The translations under genes were made by a program, and so were the position numbers. From contig NZ_FXAT01000001.1 of assembly GCF_900177725.1 (NCBI RefSeq), positions 620,001 to 684,000 on the forward strand: a stretch of 64,000 nucleotides of DNA. The letters run 5' to 3'. The notes under the pieces were generated by a model. The model was not told the origin of the DNA. It was given only the letters and a program-made list of their open reading frames with translations, and did no database searches. Origin of the DNA: Paraburkholderia susongensis (GTDB taxonomy: Bacteria; Pseudomonadota; Gammaproteobacteria; Burkholderiales; Burkholderiaceae). This document shows, piece by piece, positions 54,614 through 64,000 of the stretch; the stretch's first letter is position 1; each line of letters begins with the position of its first letter.

Positions 54614-56011
54614 ATGTCCGCCAACCGTTTCGATACGCTTGCGCTGCACGCCGGCGCCGCTCCCGACCCCGCCACCGGCGCGCGCGCCACGCCCATTTAC
54701 CAGACTACCTCGTTTTCGTTCCGCGATCCGGATCACGCTGCGGCGCTCTTCAACATGGAGCGCGCGGGCCACGTCTACTCGCGCATCTCGAACCCGACCG
54801 TCGCCGTGTTCGAGGAGCGCGTGGCCGCGCTCGAAAACGGCGCCGGCGCGATCGGCACCGCGAGCGGCCAGGCAGCCCTCCATCTGGCGATCGTCACGCT
54901 GATGGGCGCGGGCTCGCATATCGTTGCCTCGAGCGCGCTGTACGGCGGCTCGCATAACCTGCTGCACTACACGCTGCGGCGCTTCGGCATCGAAACGACC
55001 TTCGTCAAGCCCGGCGACATCGATGCATGGCGCGCCGCACTGCGCCCCAATACGCGCCTGCTGTTCGGCGAAACGCTCGGCAACCCGGGGCTCGACGTGC
55101 TCGACATCGCCGCCGTCGCGCAGATCGCGCACGAGCACCGCGTGCCGCTGCTCGTCGATTCCACTTTCACGACGCCCTACCTGCTGCGGCCCTTCGAGCA
55201 TGGCGCCGATTTCGTCTATCACTCGGCGACCAAGTTTCTCGGCGGCCACGGCACGACGATCGGCGGCGTGCTCGTGGACGGCGGCACGTTCGATTTCGAT
55301 GCCTCCGGCCGCTTTCCCGAATTGACCGAGCCTTACGAGGGCTTTCACGGCATGGTGTTCGCCGAGGAAAGCACCGTCGCGCCATTCCTGCTGCGCGCGC
55401 GCCGCGAGGGTCTGCGCGACTTCGGCGCGTGCCTGCATCCACAGGCCGCGTGGCAGCTGCTGCAAGGCATCGAGACGCTGCCGCTGCGCATGGAACGGCA
55501 TGTCGCCAATACGCGGCGCGTGGTCGAATTCCTCGCCGCTCATGCCGCGGTCGAAACGGTTGCCTATCCCGAACTGCCGACGCATCCCGATCACGCGCTC
55601 GCGCAGCGGCTGCTGCCGCGCGGCGCCGGCGCGGTCTTCAGCTTCAATCTGCGCGGCGACCGCGCGGCCGGGCGCGCCTTTATCGAGGCGCTGTCGCTGT
55701 TCTCGCACCTCGCGAACGTCGGCGACGCGCGTTCGCTCGTGATCCACCCAGCCTCGACGACGCACTTCCGCATGGACGCCGCCGCGCTCGCCGCGGCCGG
55801 CATCGCGGAGGGCACGATCCGTCTGTCGATCGGCCTCGAGGATCCCGACGACCTGATCGACGATCTCAAGCGTGCACTGAAGGCCGCGCAGAAAGCCGCG
55901 CAATCGGGGGGCGGGACCGCCTCCCAGCAGCCCAATACCGCGAACGCGGCGTCATCCGGGACCTCCGCCTCCTCCGCCCAGTTGCCCTCTTCCCGCCCGG
56001 AGTCCGCATGA
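54614..56011 (+). CDS. metY: O-acetylhomoserine (thiol)-lyase type sulfhydrylase
   Basis: This PLP enzyme makes homocysteine (or methionine) from O-acetylhomoserine and sulfide or methanethiol. The product has 465 aa from the ATG at 54614. It is a Cys/Met-metabolism fold-type I enzyme: SRISNPTVAVFEERVAALE near the start, and Lys207 in HSATKFLGGHGT as the PLP lysine. The core is about 430 aa, and the last 30 residues are a Ser/Ala/Gly low-complexity tail beyond the usual length. It overlaps the next gene by 4 nt (ATGA). O-succinylhomoserine as substrate is also possible. Confidence 0.9.
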   Translation: MSANRFDTLALHAGAAPDPATGARATPIYQTTSFSFRDPDHAAALFNMERAGHVYSRISNPTVAVFEERVAALENGAGAIGTASGQAALHLAIVTLMGAGSHIVASSALYGGSHNLLHYTLRRFGIETTFVKPGDIDAWRAALRPNTRLLFGETLGNPGLDVLDIAAVAQIAHEHRVPLLVDSTFTTPYLLRPFEHGADFVYHSATKFLGGHGTTIGGVLVDGGTFDFDASGRFPELTEPYEGFHGMVFAEESTVAPFLLRARREGLRDFGACLHPQAAWQLLQGIETLPLRMERHVANTRRVVEFLAAHAAVETVAYPELPTHPDHALAQRLLPRGAGAVFSFNLRGDRAAGRAFIEALSLFSHLANVGDARSLVIHPASTTHFRMDAAALAAAGIAEGTIRLSIGLEDPDDLIDDLKRALKAAQKAAQSGGGTASQQPNTANAASSGTSASSAQLPSSRPESA

Positions 56012-56841
56012 TCGTCACCGTTCAAGGCAAACCCGCCTACGCCTACACGGGCGGCAAGACGTTCGACGCGAGCCTGCCGACGGCGGTGTTCATCCACGGC
56101 GCCGAGCACGATCACAGCGTGTGGGCGCTGCAAAGCCGCTACTTCGCGCATCACGGCTTCGGCGTGCTCGCGCTCGACCTGCCGGGTCACCGCCGCAGCG
56201 CCGGCCCCGCGCTCACCAGCGTGCCGGCGATGGCCGGCTGGCTGGCGGCGCTGCTCGACGCCGTGGGCGTTGCGCGCTCCTTCGTGGCCGGCCACAGCAT
56301 GGGCTCGCTGATCGCGCTCGACTTCGCCGGCCGCTACCCCGAGCGCGCGACGCATCTCGCGCTGCTCGCCACCGCGATGCCGATGGCCGTCTCCGACGCG
56401 TTGCTCGACGCCGCGCTCAATCGCGAGCCGGAAGCAATCGGCCTCGTCAACCAGTGGTCGCATTCGACGCTCGCGGCCAAGCCGTCCTGCCCAGGCCCCG
56501 GTTTCTGGCTGCACGGCATGAACCAGCGGCTCATGGAACACGTTTCGGCGAGCGGCGAACCGCACCTGTTCCACACCGACTTCGCCGCGTGCCACCACTA
56601 CGCGGATGGCCTCGCCCGCGCGGCCCAGGTGCGCTGCGCGACGCGGCTGATCGTGGGCCGGCGCGATGCGATGACGCCGCCGCGTGCCGCGAAGGCAATC
56701 GCCGACGCGCTCGCGCAGGCCGGCACACCGGTCGACACGGTCACGCTCGACGCGGGCCACGCCTTGATGACCGAGCAGCCCGACGCGACGCTCGACGCGC
56801 TGTTCAGTTTCGCGTCCCGGGCGCCGCGCGAAGTGCAATGA
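56008..56841 (+). CDS. Alpha/beta hydrolase coupled to the sulfhydrylase gene
   Basis: The product has 277 aa and starts at an ATGA overlap with the sulfhydrylase gene, so they are translationally coupled. The alpha/beta fold is complete: FIHGAEHDHSVW, GHSMGSLIAL (nucleophile Ser), GRRDAMTPP (acid) and DAGHALM (His). No Met-biosynthesis role is known for this family; acyl-ester or lactone hydrolysis is possible. It is not a homoserine acetyltransferase, whose fold is related but longer. Confidence 0.87.
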   Translation: MIVTVQGKPAYAYTGGKTFDASLPTAVFIHGAEHDHSVWALQSRYFAHHGFGVLALDLPGHRRSAGPALTSVPAMAGWLAALLDAVGVARSFVAGHSMGSLIALDFAGRYPERATHLALLATAMPMAVSDALLDAALNREPEAIGLVNQWSHSTLAAKPSCPGPGFWLHGMNQRLMEHVSASGEPHLFHTDFAACHHYADGLARAAQVRCATRLIVGRRDAMTPPRAAKAIADALAQAGTPVDTVTLDAGHALMTEQPDATLDALFSFASRAPREVQ

Positions 56842-57168
56842 ACGGGCGTGGCGATGTCGGCACGTCGTTGACACGTCGCTGGCACGTCATTAGCACGCGG
56901 CTGGCCTCGGCGAGGGCCGCAAAGCGTCACGGACAGTCACGGGGAATCGTTGCGAACGGTCAAGATACGCGTGCGGAACGCGCCGCGCCATCTGCCGAAT
57001 GGCCAGGTTGCGCGCGACCGGTGATCGCCGGACAATGACAGAAGCCTGTCTGTTTCAGCCCGCGAGCCCGATCTGCAGGCGCAAGGCAGGAGCGCCGCGC
57101 GGCAACGAAGCGCGACGGGCACGCAAGCAAGCCGCAGCAGTTGGTTGTGTCCACATCCGGAGGCCATC
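56842..57168. other. Gene-free stretch with an 11-bp repeat
   Basis: About 330 bp between the hydrolase gene and the Mpo1-like gene. It contains the 11-bp array at 56861-56904. Beyond it I see no convincing promoter, hairpin or coding frame. Confidence 0.45.
56861..56904. repeat. 11-bp tandem repeat, 4 units
   Basis: CACGTCGTTGA, CACGTCGCTGG, CACGTCATTAG, CACGCGGCTGG, contiguous with period 11, 20 bp after the hydrolase stop. Confidence 0.82.
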
Positions 57169-57489
57169 ATGGCTCATACCGCGCACACCGATCACTTCGC
57201 GAGTTTCGCGGAGTTTTATCCGTACTACCTGAGCGAGCATCGCAACCTGGTCTCGCGGCGGCTGCATTTCGTCGGATCGCTCGGCGTGATTGGCTGCCTC
57301 GCCATGGCGCTCGCCACCGGCGACTGGCTATGGCTGCCGGCGGCGGTGATCTGCGGCTATGGCTTTGCGTGGGTCGGCCATTTCTTCTTCGAGAAGAACA
57401 AGCCGGCCACTTTCCGCCATCCGTTTTACAGCCTGATGGGCGACTGGGTGATGTTCAAGGACATCTGCGTGGGGAAAATTTCGCTGTAG
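57169..57489 (+). CDS. Mpo1-like (DUF962) membrane protein
   Basis: The product has 106 aa, with GGAGG 6 nt before the ATG at 57169. It has the DUF962/YGL010w pattern: FYPYYLSEHRNLVSRRLHFVG and GYGFAWVGHFFFEKNKPATF, with two short hydrophobic stretches between. Yeast Mpo1 is an Fe-dependent dioxygenase of 2-hydroxy fatty acids; the conserved His here (SEHRN, RLHF, VGHF, RHPF) could ligate iron. Inner membrane likely. Confidence 0.9.
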   Translation: MAHTAHTDHFASFAEFYPYYLSEHRNLVSRRLHFVGSLGVIGCLAMALATGDWLWLPAAVICGYGFAWVGHFFFEKNKPATFRHPFYSLMGDWVMFKDICVGKISL

Positions 57490-57518
57490 CCGGGCCGGCG
57501 GCGGCCTGAGCCGCAACC

Positions 57519-58829
57519 TCACGCCGCCTGATGCGGCATCGAAGCCGCCGTCTGCTCGCTCCCCCCTGCACGGGCCGCTCTCGCGGCCGCGCGTGCCACG
57601 AGCAACGCAGCGAGCGTAATTTTCAGTTTGTCGTTGTCGAGCGCCGCCAGCAGCATCCCGCCATCCACCCGCGTGGATTCCAGTTCGAGCTGGTAGGCAA
57701 GTTCCGCGCGGTCGATCACAAACAGGTCGAACAGGCGCTGCACCGTGACCTGCGCCGGGTTCGCGAGCAGCAGGTAGTGCGGGCCGCTCAGGTCCTCCTG
57801 CAGGCGCGCAATCCACTCGATTTCCTCGAGCCGCTGCAGCAGCATCAGCGTCGTGTCCATGTCACGGCGAAGCATGCGTGCAAGCTCGGGCATCGTGTAG
57901 CCCGGCTTGCCGGCCTCGCGCGCTTCGGAAAGCCGCGCGAGCAGTTCGAGCGAATCGAACAGATTGCTGCCGTTGAAGACGGGCCGGTGAAACTGGCCGA
58001 TGCGAATCGCCGGCAATGCGGACGCGATCATCGCGCCGGTGAGCGAGATGAACCAGCACAGGTACATCCACAGCAGGAACAGCGGGATCGCGGCAAACGC
58101 GCCGTACACCGCGGTATAGGTGGGAATGCGGCGCACGTAGTAGCCAAAGCCGCGTTTGGCGAGTTCGAACGCGATCGCGGCGGTCACGCCGCCGATCACC
58201 GCATCGCGCCACTCGACCCGGCAATTCGGCAAATAAACGTAAAGCATCGTGAACGCGAGCGCGGTGAGCGGCAGCGCGGCGCCCGTGAGCGCCCATTCGA
58301 TCAGCGGCGTGATGCGCTGCGCGGCCGAGAACGACATCGATTGCGTGAACAGATACGAAGAGATCGAGAGGCTCACGCCGATCAGAATCGGCCCGAGCGT
58401 GATGATCGCCCAGTAGACCAGAATGCGCTGCGCGAGGGGCCGCGCCTTGCGCACGCGCCAGATCACGTTGAACGCGGATTCGACGGTCATCATCGTCATC
58501 ACCGCGGTGACGAACAGCACGATCATGCCGATCGTCGTCAGCCCTTTGGCTTTCGAGGCGAACTGGTTCAGATACTTGAAAATCTGGTCGTTCAGTTGCG
58601 CGGGCATCAGGTGGTCGGCGAGAAAAAACTGCAGCGACGCCTGGAACGAACTGAAGATCGGAAATGCGGTGAACAACGCGAACGCCACCGTGGCGAGCGG
58701 CACGAGCGCGAGCATCGTCGTGAAGGTCAAGCTGCCCGCCACCTGCGGAATCCGGTCCTCGCCGATGCGCTGCGCGGCAAACTGCGCGAGCCGTTTGAGC
58801 GTGTCGAGATCGAAACGCACCCTGGACAA
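57519..58829 (-). CDS. YihY/UPF0761-family inner-membrane protein
   Basis: The product has about 436 aa. A strong AAGGAGG (58837-58843 region) decides the start: it lies 8 nt before a TTG at 58829 and 5 nt before a TTG at 58832. A GTG at 58904 is also in frame but has no ribosome site. The protein has about six membrane helices in residues 30-285 (the YihY/ribonuclease BN-like fold, with the P-x-Y-T-A-V-Y-G region). A C-terminal cytoplasmic winged-helix-like part of about 150 residues follows. Function unknown; it is not RNase BN. Confidence 0.88.
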   Translation of the reverse strand: MSRVRFDLDTLKRLAQFAAQRIGEDRIPQVAGSLTFTTMLALVPLATVAFALFTAFPIFSSFQASLQFFLADHLMPAQLNDQIFKYLNQFASKAKGLTTIGMIVLFVTAVMTMMTVESAFNVIWRVRKARPLAQRILVYWAIITLGPILIGVSLSISSYLFTQSMSFSAAQRITPLIEWALTGAALPLTALAFTMLYVYLPNCRVEWRDAVIGGVTAAIAFELAKRGFGYYVRRIPTYTAVYGAFAAIPLFLLWMYLCWFISLTGAMIASALPAIRIGQFHRPVFNGSNLFDSLELLARLSEAREAGKPGYTMPELARMLRRDMDTTLMLLQRLEEIEWIARLQEDLSGPHYLLLANPAQVTVQRLFDLFVIDRAELAYQLELESTRVDGGMLLAALDNDKLKITLAALLVARAAARAARAGGSEQTAASMPHQAA

Positions 58830-58919
58830 CAAACCTGCCTCCTTGCTTCCTGAACTGCTCAATTGGGACTGCTTGATCGGGACTGCATGAGCCGCACGCG
58901 GCACCTGGTGAAACGGCCC

Positions 58920-59649
<730 letters not shown>

Positions 59650-59651
<2 letters not shown>

Positions 59652-60123
59652 GAGCGAATCCGATCTGCCGCCAATCGAACGCGGGGATATCCGCGAGACC
59701 GCGCCCGTGCAGCCCAAAGCCGCTGCCGCGCTCGTCGCCGCTTTCACGCTGGTCACGATGATCGCGCTCGCCGTCGCATGGGAATGGTGGCTCGCCCCGC
59801 TGCGTCCCGGCGGCTCGCTGCTCGTGCTCAAGGCGTTACCGCTGCTCGCGGCGCTGCCGGGCGTGTGGCAACGCCGGCTCTATACGCTGCAATGGGCGTC
59901 GATGCTGATCCTGCTGTATTTCGCCGAGGGCGTCGTGCGCGGCTGGAGCGACCATGGGCTGAGTTCGCGTCTCGGCTGGCTGCAAGCTCTGCTTGCCGTG
60001 ATCTTTTTCGCGAGCACGCTCGCCTATGTCGGGCCGTTCAAGCGCGCGGCGAAGCGGATGCAGAAGCAGGCAGCCGCCGATGCCGCGCACGCTGCTGCCG
60101 ATCGCGAAACCACGCATGACTGA
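59650..60123 (+). CDS. DUF2069 membrane protein
   Basis: The product has 157 aa from GTG at 59650. An alternative is GTG at 59608, which overlaps the wrbA stop (GTGA). Both starts fall in the 14-bp repeat, so the choice is uncertain. Four membrane helices are visible between residues 25 and 125 (ALVAAFTLVTMIALAVAWEW and so on), with a basic/Ala-rich tail. The DUF2069 call rests on helix pattern and its usual position after wrbA. Confidence 0.85.
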
Positions 60124-60140
60124 ACAAGCCCGCGCAGCCG

Positions 60141-60173
60141 CTCGCCTGAACCTCGCCTGAACCTCGCCTGAAC
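60141..60173. repeat. Perfect 11-bp tandem repeat, 3 units
   Basis: CTCGCCTGAAC occurs three times exactly (60141-60173), in the short gap before the FAD-linked oxidase gene. Confidence 0.9.
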
Positions 60174-60217
60174 ATGTGACACCCGCGTCCCGCGCCCAAC
60201 CTTTCCAGCCAACCCAC

Positions 60218-61636
60218 ATGACCCAAACCGCCTTCCTCGCCGCCTGCCGGGACGCCATCGGCGCGGCCCACGTACTGACCGACCCGCACGACACGGCCCC
60301 CTATATCACCGACTGGCGCCGCCGCTACACGGGCGCGGCATGCGCGGTGCTCTGCCCGGCTACGTCCGCCGAAGTCGCGGCGCTCGTGACGCTCGCCGCC
60401 GAGCATCGCATCGCACTCGTGCCGCAAGGCGGCAACACCGGCCTCGCGGGCGGCGCGACGCCCGACGCGAGCGGCGCGCAGGCCGTCATCAGCCTGCGGC
60501 GGCTGAATCGCGTGCGCGACATCGATCCTCACAACAACACGATCACGGTCGAAGCCGGCGTGATCCTCGCCGAGGTGCAGAAGCACGCCGAAGCGGCCGG
60601 GCGCCTCTTTCCGCTGAGCCTCGCCGCCGAAGGCAGCTGCACGATCGGCGGCAATCTCTCGACCAACGCGGGCGGCACCGGCGTGCTGCGCTATGGCAAC
60701 ACGCGCGAACTGTGCCTCGGCCTCGAAGTCGTGACGCCGCAAGGCGAGCTGTGGGACGGCCTGCGCGGGCTGCGCAAGGACAACACCGGCTACGATCTGC
60801 GCGACCTCTTCATCGGCGCGGAAGGCACGCTCGGCATCATCACCGCGGCGGTGCTCAAGCTCCATCCGCAACCGGCCGCGCGCGTCACCGCGCTCGCCGC
60901 GCTCGCGTCGCCGCACGCGGCGCTCGATTTTCTCGCGCTCACGCAAAGCATCGCCGGGCCGCTTCTGACCGGCTTCGAACTAATGTCGGATTTCTGCCTG
61001 CGCCTCGTCGGCCGGCATTTCGAGCAGATGCGCTATCCGTTCGCCGAACCGCATGCGCAGATCGTGCTGCTCGAACTGTCGGACAGCGAAAGCGAGGCGC
61101 ACGCGCGCACACTGTTCGAGCATCTGATGGAAACGGCGCTGGAACGAGGTCTCGTCGAGGACGCGGTGGTCGCGGAAAACCTCGCGCAGTCGCGCGCGTT
61201 CTGGAATCTGCGCGAACACATTCCGCTCGCGCAGGCCGAAGAAGGCCTGAACATCAAGCACGACATCGCGGTGCCGATCTCGCGCATCGGCCACTTCATC
61301 GAGGCGACCGACGCCGCGATCGGCGAGGCCGCGCCGGGCGCGCGCATGGTCACGTTCGGCCATCTCGGCGACGGCAATCTGCACTACAACGTGCAGGCGC
61401 CCGAGGGCGTCGACGCGAAGGCGTTTCTGAACGAGTACCAGAGCCCGATCAACCGGATCGTCTACGACAGCGTGCACGCGCATCGCGGCAGCATCAGCGC
61501 GGAACATGGGCTCGGCCAATTGAAGATCGACGAGGCTGCCCATTACAAGCAGGACGTCGAGGTGCGGATGATGCGCGTGCTCAAGCAGGCGTTCGATCCG
61601 CTCAACCTGATGAACCCGGGCAAGGTGCTACGCTAA
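60218..61636 (+). CDS. FAD-linked 2-hydroxyacid dehydrogenase
   Basis: The product has 472 aa from the ATG at 60218. It has the PCMH FAD domain (PQGGNTGLAGGATPD, GGNLSTNAGGTGVLRYGN) and a C-terminal FAD-oxidase domain ending SAEHGLGQLK, typical of D-lactate and D-2-hydroxyglutarate dehydrogenases. It is cytosolic or membrane-peripheral. The substrate cannot be settled by eye. A short GC hairpin follows the stop. Confidence 0.92.
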   Translation: MTQTAFLAACRDAIGAAHVLTDPHDTAPYITDWRRRYTGAACAVLCPATSAEVAALVTLAAEHRIALVPQGGNTGLAGGATPDASGAQAVISLRRLNRVRDIDPHNNTITVEAGVILAEVQKHAEAAGRLFPLSLAAEGSCTIGGNLSTNAGGTGVLRYGNTRELCLGLEVVTPQGELWDGLRGLRKDNTGYDLRDLFIGAEGTLGIITAAVLKLHPQPAARVTALAALASPHAALDFLALTQSIAGPLLTGFELMSDFCLRLVGRHFEQMRYPFAEPHAQIVLLELSDSESEAHARTLFEHLMETALERGLVEDAVVAENLAQSRAFWNLREHIPLAQAEEGLNIKHDIAVPISRIGHFIEATDAAIGEAAPGARMVTFGHLGDGNLHYNVQAPEGVDAKAFLNEYQSPINRIVYDSVHAHRGSISAEHGLGQLKIDEAAHYKQDVEVRMMRVLKQAFDPLNLMNPGKVLR

Positions 61637-61644
61637 CGTCTGAA

Positions 61645-61660
61645 GCCCCCGCGCGGGGGC
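61645..61660. terminator. GC-rich palindromic hairpin
   Basis: GCCCCCGCGCGGGGGC (61645-61660) is a perfect palindrome starting 9 bp after the dehydrogenase stop, followed by GTTT. It precedes the phosphoesterase start by 19 bp. Confidence 0.7.
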
Positions 61661-61679
61661 GTTTGCAGGAGTTGCATCC

Positions 61680-62486
61680 GTGAAGATTCGCGTGCTGTCC
61701 GATCTGCATCTGGAAAACGACGAGCCCGAGCTGATTGCGCACGCGCAGGCGGATCTGGTCGTGCTGGCCGGCGACATTCACAACCACGCGGCCGGCCCGC
61801 GCTGGGCCGCGCAGACGTTCGACGGCGCGCTGCCCGTCGTCTACGTGCCGGGCAATCACGAGTACTACGACGGCGAATTCGGCGCGCTCGAAAGCGCGCT
61901 CATCGATGCGGCCGCGCAGGTCGACAACGTGCACGTGCTGAACAACGCCGCGCTCGTCGATCCGCAAGGCCGCTGGCGCGTGCTCGGCACGACCTTGTGG
62001 ACCGACTTCGCGTTGTACGGCGCGACGCCCGACGCAATCGAAGAATCGATCGATGCCGCGCGCCGCGTCATGCTCGACTATCTCGGACTGATCCAGATGA
62101 ACTGGCCGCACGGCACGCACGATGCCGCACGCGACTTCACGCCCGCCGACTCGCTCGCGCTGCATCGTCACGCGCGCGCGTGGCTCGAAGCGGAGCTGGC
62201 GAAGCCGTTCGGCGGCAAGACGATCGTGGTCACGCATCATGCGCCGCATCGGCTGAGTCTTGCCGCGCGCTATGCCGAGGACCGCGTATCGGCGGGCTTC
62301 GTCAGCCACCTGCCGGAACTCGTGCACGCACCTGTCGCGCTATGGATTCACGGCCACACGCATACGTCGTTCGACTACACCGTGAACGGCACGCGCGTCG
62401 TGTGCAATCCGCGCGGCTATTTCGACCGGCGCAGCAGGCAATGGGAAAATCCGCTGTTTGCGTGGGATAAGGTCGTCGAGATCTAG
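61680..62486 (+). CDS. Calcineurin-type metallophosphoesterase
   Basis: The product has 268 aa starting at GTG 61680 with AGGAG 9 nt upstream. Metal-ligand motifs occur in order: DLHLEN, GDIHNH, GNHEYYD, THHAPH and GHTHTSFDY. Two metal ions are expected. The N-terminus begins directly with the first motif, with no signal peptide, so it is cytosolic. The substrate is unknown. Confidence 0.93.
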   Translation: MKIRVLSDLHLENDEPELIAHAQADLVVLAGDIHNHAAGPRWAAQTFDGALPVVYVPGNHEYYDGEFGALESALIDAAAQVDNVHVLNNAALVDPQGRWRVLGTTLWTDFALYGATPDAIEESIDAARRVMLDYLGLIQMNWPHGTHDAARDFTPADSLALHRHARAWLEAELAKPFGGKTIVVTHHAPHRLSLAARYAEDRVSAGFVSHLPELVHAPVALWIHGHTHTSFDYTVNGTRVVCNPRGYFDRRSRQWENPLFAWDKVVEI

Positions 62487-62610
62487 ACGCGGGAAACTCG
62501 GGGAGAGGGAAAGGACCTGCGACTGGACGCGCTGCGGGACCTGCTACAGCCACGTGCTTTAAAAGCGCATCAAGGAAAAACCCTCCGGGAGCGGAGTCCT
62601 ACGGCCTCGC

Positions 62611-62763
62611 TCAACGCTCGCGCGGCTGCATATCCTGCTGCTCGACCTTGACCGGCACGAGTTGCGGCTGCTGTATGCGCATGCGGCGCAGCAGCTCGCG
62701 CGATGCGGCGACGCCGATCAGTCCCAGCATGACGGCCACGCCGATCATCAGGTGCGTATCCAT
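62611..62763 (-). CDS. Small single-helix membrane protein
   Basis: A 50-aa product from the ATG at 62763, with AAGGAC about 12 nt upstream. It has one hydrophobic helix (MIGVAVMLGLIGVAAS, about residues 6-21) and a basic tail with an Arg pair and Gln/Glu residues. No family recognised. It reads towards the phosphoesterase gene (convergent) and has normal codon use, so it may be a real small membrane protein. Confidence 0.5.
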   Translation of the reverse strand: MDTHLMIGVAVMLGLIGVAASRELLRRMRIQQPQLVPVKVEQQDMQPRER

Positions 62764-62992
62764 GAATCTGTCGTCCTTCAGTGGTTGCAAAGTGCCGAAC
62801 GGCGGCGAATTCCGCGCGTGCGGCCGGAGCGGCAGCGCGTGAACCACACGTTAGCAAATCGCCCGCGCGCGAAAAGTAAGGAAGTGTTGCGGCGCCGCAC
62901 TTATGTAACAGGCTGTCACGCCGCGCGGCTCCCATGCGTCAAACATTGCAAGGGCATGCGTGCGGCGGGCCCGGCACATCAACCCGCGCCCC

Positions 62993-63931
62993 TCACGAGC
63001 GCGCGAACTGGCGCAATTCCACCTGATCCGCAGCGAGCGTGGCCGGCAGTTCGTCGCGCAGGAATTCGACCCACGTGCGGATTTTCGCGTCCAGATACTG
63101 CCGCGACGGATACAGCGCATACAGGTTCATTTCCTGCGACGTGTATTCGGGCAGCAGCCACACGAGCTCGCCGCTGCGCAAACCGCTGATCGCCGAATAG
63201 ATCGGAATCAGGCCGACGCCCATGCCCTTGCAGGCGGCCACGGCCATCGCCTCGGCCACGTTCACCTGAAACGTGGCCGCGCCGAGCGCCACGGTTTCCT
63301 CGCCGTTCGGGCCGTCGAAGGTCCATTTGTCCGGCGGGAACACCGGCGCGACCAATTGCAGGCACGTATGGCGCGCAAGATCCGAAGGCGTTTGCGGCAC
63401 GCCATGCCGCTCGAGATACGCGGGCGACGCGCACACGATGCTGAACGCGCTGCCAAGGCGCTGCGACACGAGCCCCGAATCGGGCAAGCCGGTCGCGAGC
63501 GTCAGCGAAACGTCGAAGCCCTCGTCGAGCAGATCGGGCATGCGCTGCGCGAGCGTCAGTTCGATATGCACGTCCGGGTAGCGCTCCTGGTAGCGGCCCA
63601 CGGCGGGCACCACGTAGTGCTGGCCGAAGCTCGTCATCGCGTGAACCTTGAGCTTGCCCGACGGGCGCGCGTGCGCGTCGCTCGCCTCGGCCTCCGCCTG
63701 GTCCACATACGCGAGAATCTGCTCACAGCGTTGCAGATAGCGCTCGCCGGCCTCGGTCAGCGCGATGCGGCGCGTCGTGCGGTTCAGGAGCCGCGTGCGC
63801 AGATGCGCCTCCAGATCGGAGACCGCGCGCGACGCGTACGCCGTAGTCGTATTCAGATGCTGCGCGGCGCCCGTGAAGCTGCCCGCTTCGACGACGCGGA
63901 CGAATACGCGCATGTTTTGAAGCGTGTCCAT
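62993..63931 (-). CDS. LysR-family transcriptional regulator
   Basis: The product has 312 aa. Residues 1-60 are the LysR helix-turn-helix (NMRVFVRVVEAGSFTGAAQH, then ASRAVSDLEAHLRTRLLNRT). The effector domain follows from about 90. The upstream region on the right is cut by the window end, so its divergent target is not seen. It carries a 26-bp duplication just upstream. Confidence 0.92.
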   Translation of the reverse strand: MDTLQNMRVFVRVVEAGSFTGAAQHLNTTTAYASRAVSDLEAHLRTRLLNRTTRRIALTEAGERYLQRCEQILAYVDQAEAEASDAHARPSGKLKVHAMTSFGQHYVVPAVGRYQERYPDVHIELTLAQRMPDLLDEGFDVSLTLATGLPDSGLVSQRLGSAFSIVCASPAYLERHGVPQTPSDLARHTCLQLVAPVFPPDKWTFDGPNGEETVALGAATFQVNVAEAMAVAACKGMGVGLIPIYSAISGLRSGELVWLLPEYTSQEMNLYALYPSRQYLDAKIRTWVEFLRDELPATLAADQVELRQFARS

Positions 63932-63940
63932 ACCCTTTCC

Positions 63941-63989
63941 TATCGATCCGGAGCCGGCGCTTTAGCTATCGATCCAGAGTCGGCGCTTT
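63941..63989. repeat. 26-bp direct repeat upstream of the LysR gene
   Basis: A 23-bp sequence beginning TATCGATCC and ending GGCGCTTT occurs at 63941-63963 and, with two mismatches, at 63967-63989 (period 26). It lies 10-58 bp upstream of the LysR start. Confidence 0.8.
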
Positions 63990-64000
63990 GACACCTACTC

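Noticed and set aside
57519..58829. YihY protein as ribonuclease BN
   Set aside because: The old RNase BN name for this family is outdated; it is a membrane protein with no nuclease motif.

Overview
The window is high-GC DNA (roughly 65% by eye) with dense, mostly well-spaced genes typical of a betaproteobacterium. The gene content points to Burkholderiaceae, most likely a Paraburkholderia-like species. The evidence is the conserved chromosomal order thrS-infC-rpmI-rplT-pheS-pheT-ihfA-merR-tRNA-Pro, a relA gene next to tRNA-Val, and a benzoyl-CoA 'box' cluster with its XRE/shikimate-kinase-type regulator BoxR. No rRNA, CRISPR array, transposase or phage gene was seen, so this is a chromosome segment rather than a mobile element.

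Layout. (1) 1-9.7 kb is the accessory part. It holds an envelope gene set (OmpA-type lipoprotein, five-helix membrane protein, secreted protein cut by the window edge), a lipoprotein gene broken by one in-frame amber codon, an AT-richer patch with an orphan small gene and an XRE regulator, and a compact module of ECF-like sigma factor, membrane anti-sigma-like protein and exported caspase/Sel1 protein. (2) 9.9-18.9 kb is the aerobic benzoyl-CoA (box) pathway: boxA, boxB, boxC and boxR on the minus strand; a DUF4863-type protein, benzoate-CoA ligase and an alpha/beta hydrolase on the plus strand. (3) 19-26 kb holds a small lipoprotein plus Tat-exported phospholipase C, an acyl-CoA synthetase and an orphan DXD glycosyltransferase. 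(4) 25.3-31.4 kb is a LysR regulator divergent from a pim-like beta-oxidation operon (FadB/PimF-type fusion, PimC and PimD acyl-CoA dehydrogenases, LprI-like protein). (5) 31.4-43.2 kb is core information processing (ParA, tRNA-Pro, MerR, IHF-alpha, PheT, PheS, L20, L35, IF-3, ThrS, tRNA-Val, RelA). (6) 43.2-64 kb is mixed metabolism: RidA, hydrolases, CoA transferase, PAS-LuxR regulator, thioesterase, SDR, ETF-quinone oxidoreductase, chorismate synthase, MFS-acyltransferase fusion, CBS protein, homocysteine synthase, YihY protein, WrbA, FAD-linked dehydrogenase, phosphoesterase and a LysR regulator.

How it fits together. Several blocks feed CoA-thioester catabolism. The box genes convert benzoate via benzoyl-CoA to a ring-opened dehydroadipyl-CoA semialdehyde. 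The pim-like operon can beta-oxidise (di)acyl-CoAs. The CoA transferase activates a 3-oxoacid, and ETF-QO passes acyl-CoA dehydrogenase electrons to ubiquinone. BoxD, the aldehyde dehydrogenase expected after BoxC, is not in the window.

Most unusual signals. These are the sigma/anti-sigma/exported-caspase module; two overlapping perfect dyads between the LysR gene and the pim-like operon; TGCA elements on the boxC promoter; and many unrelated 9-26 bp degenerate tandem repeats sitting at gene junctions, some containing start or stop codons. All functional statements come from reading the sequence and from general family knowledge; no database search was run.
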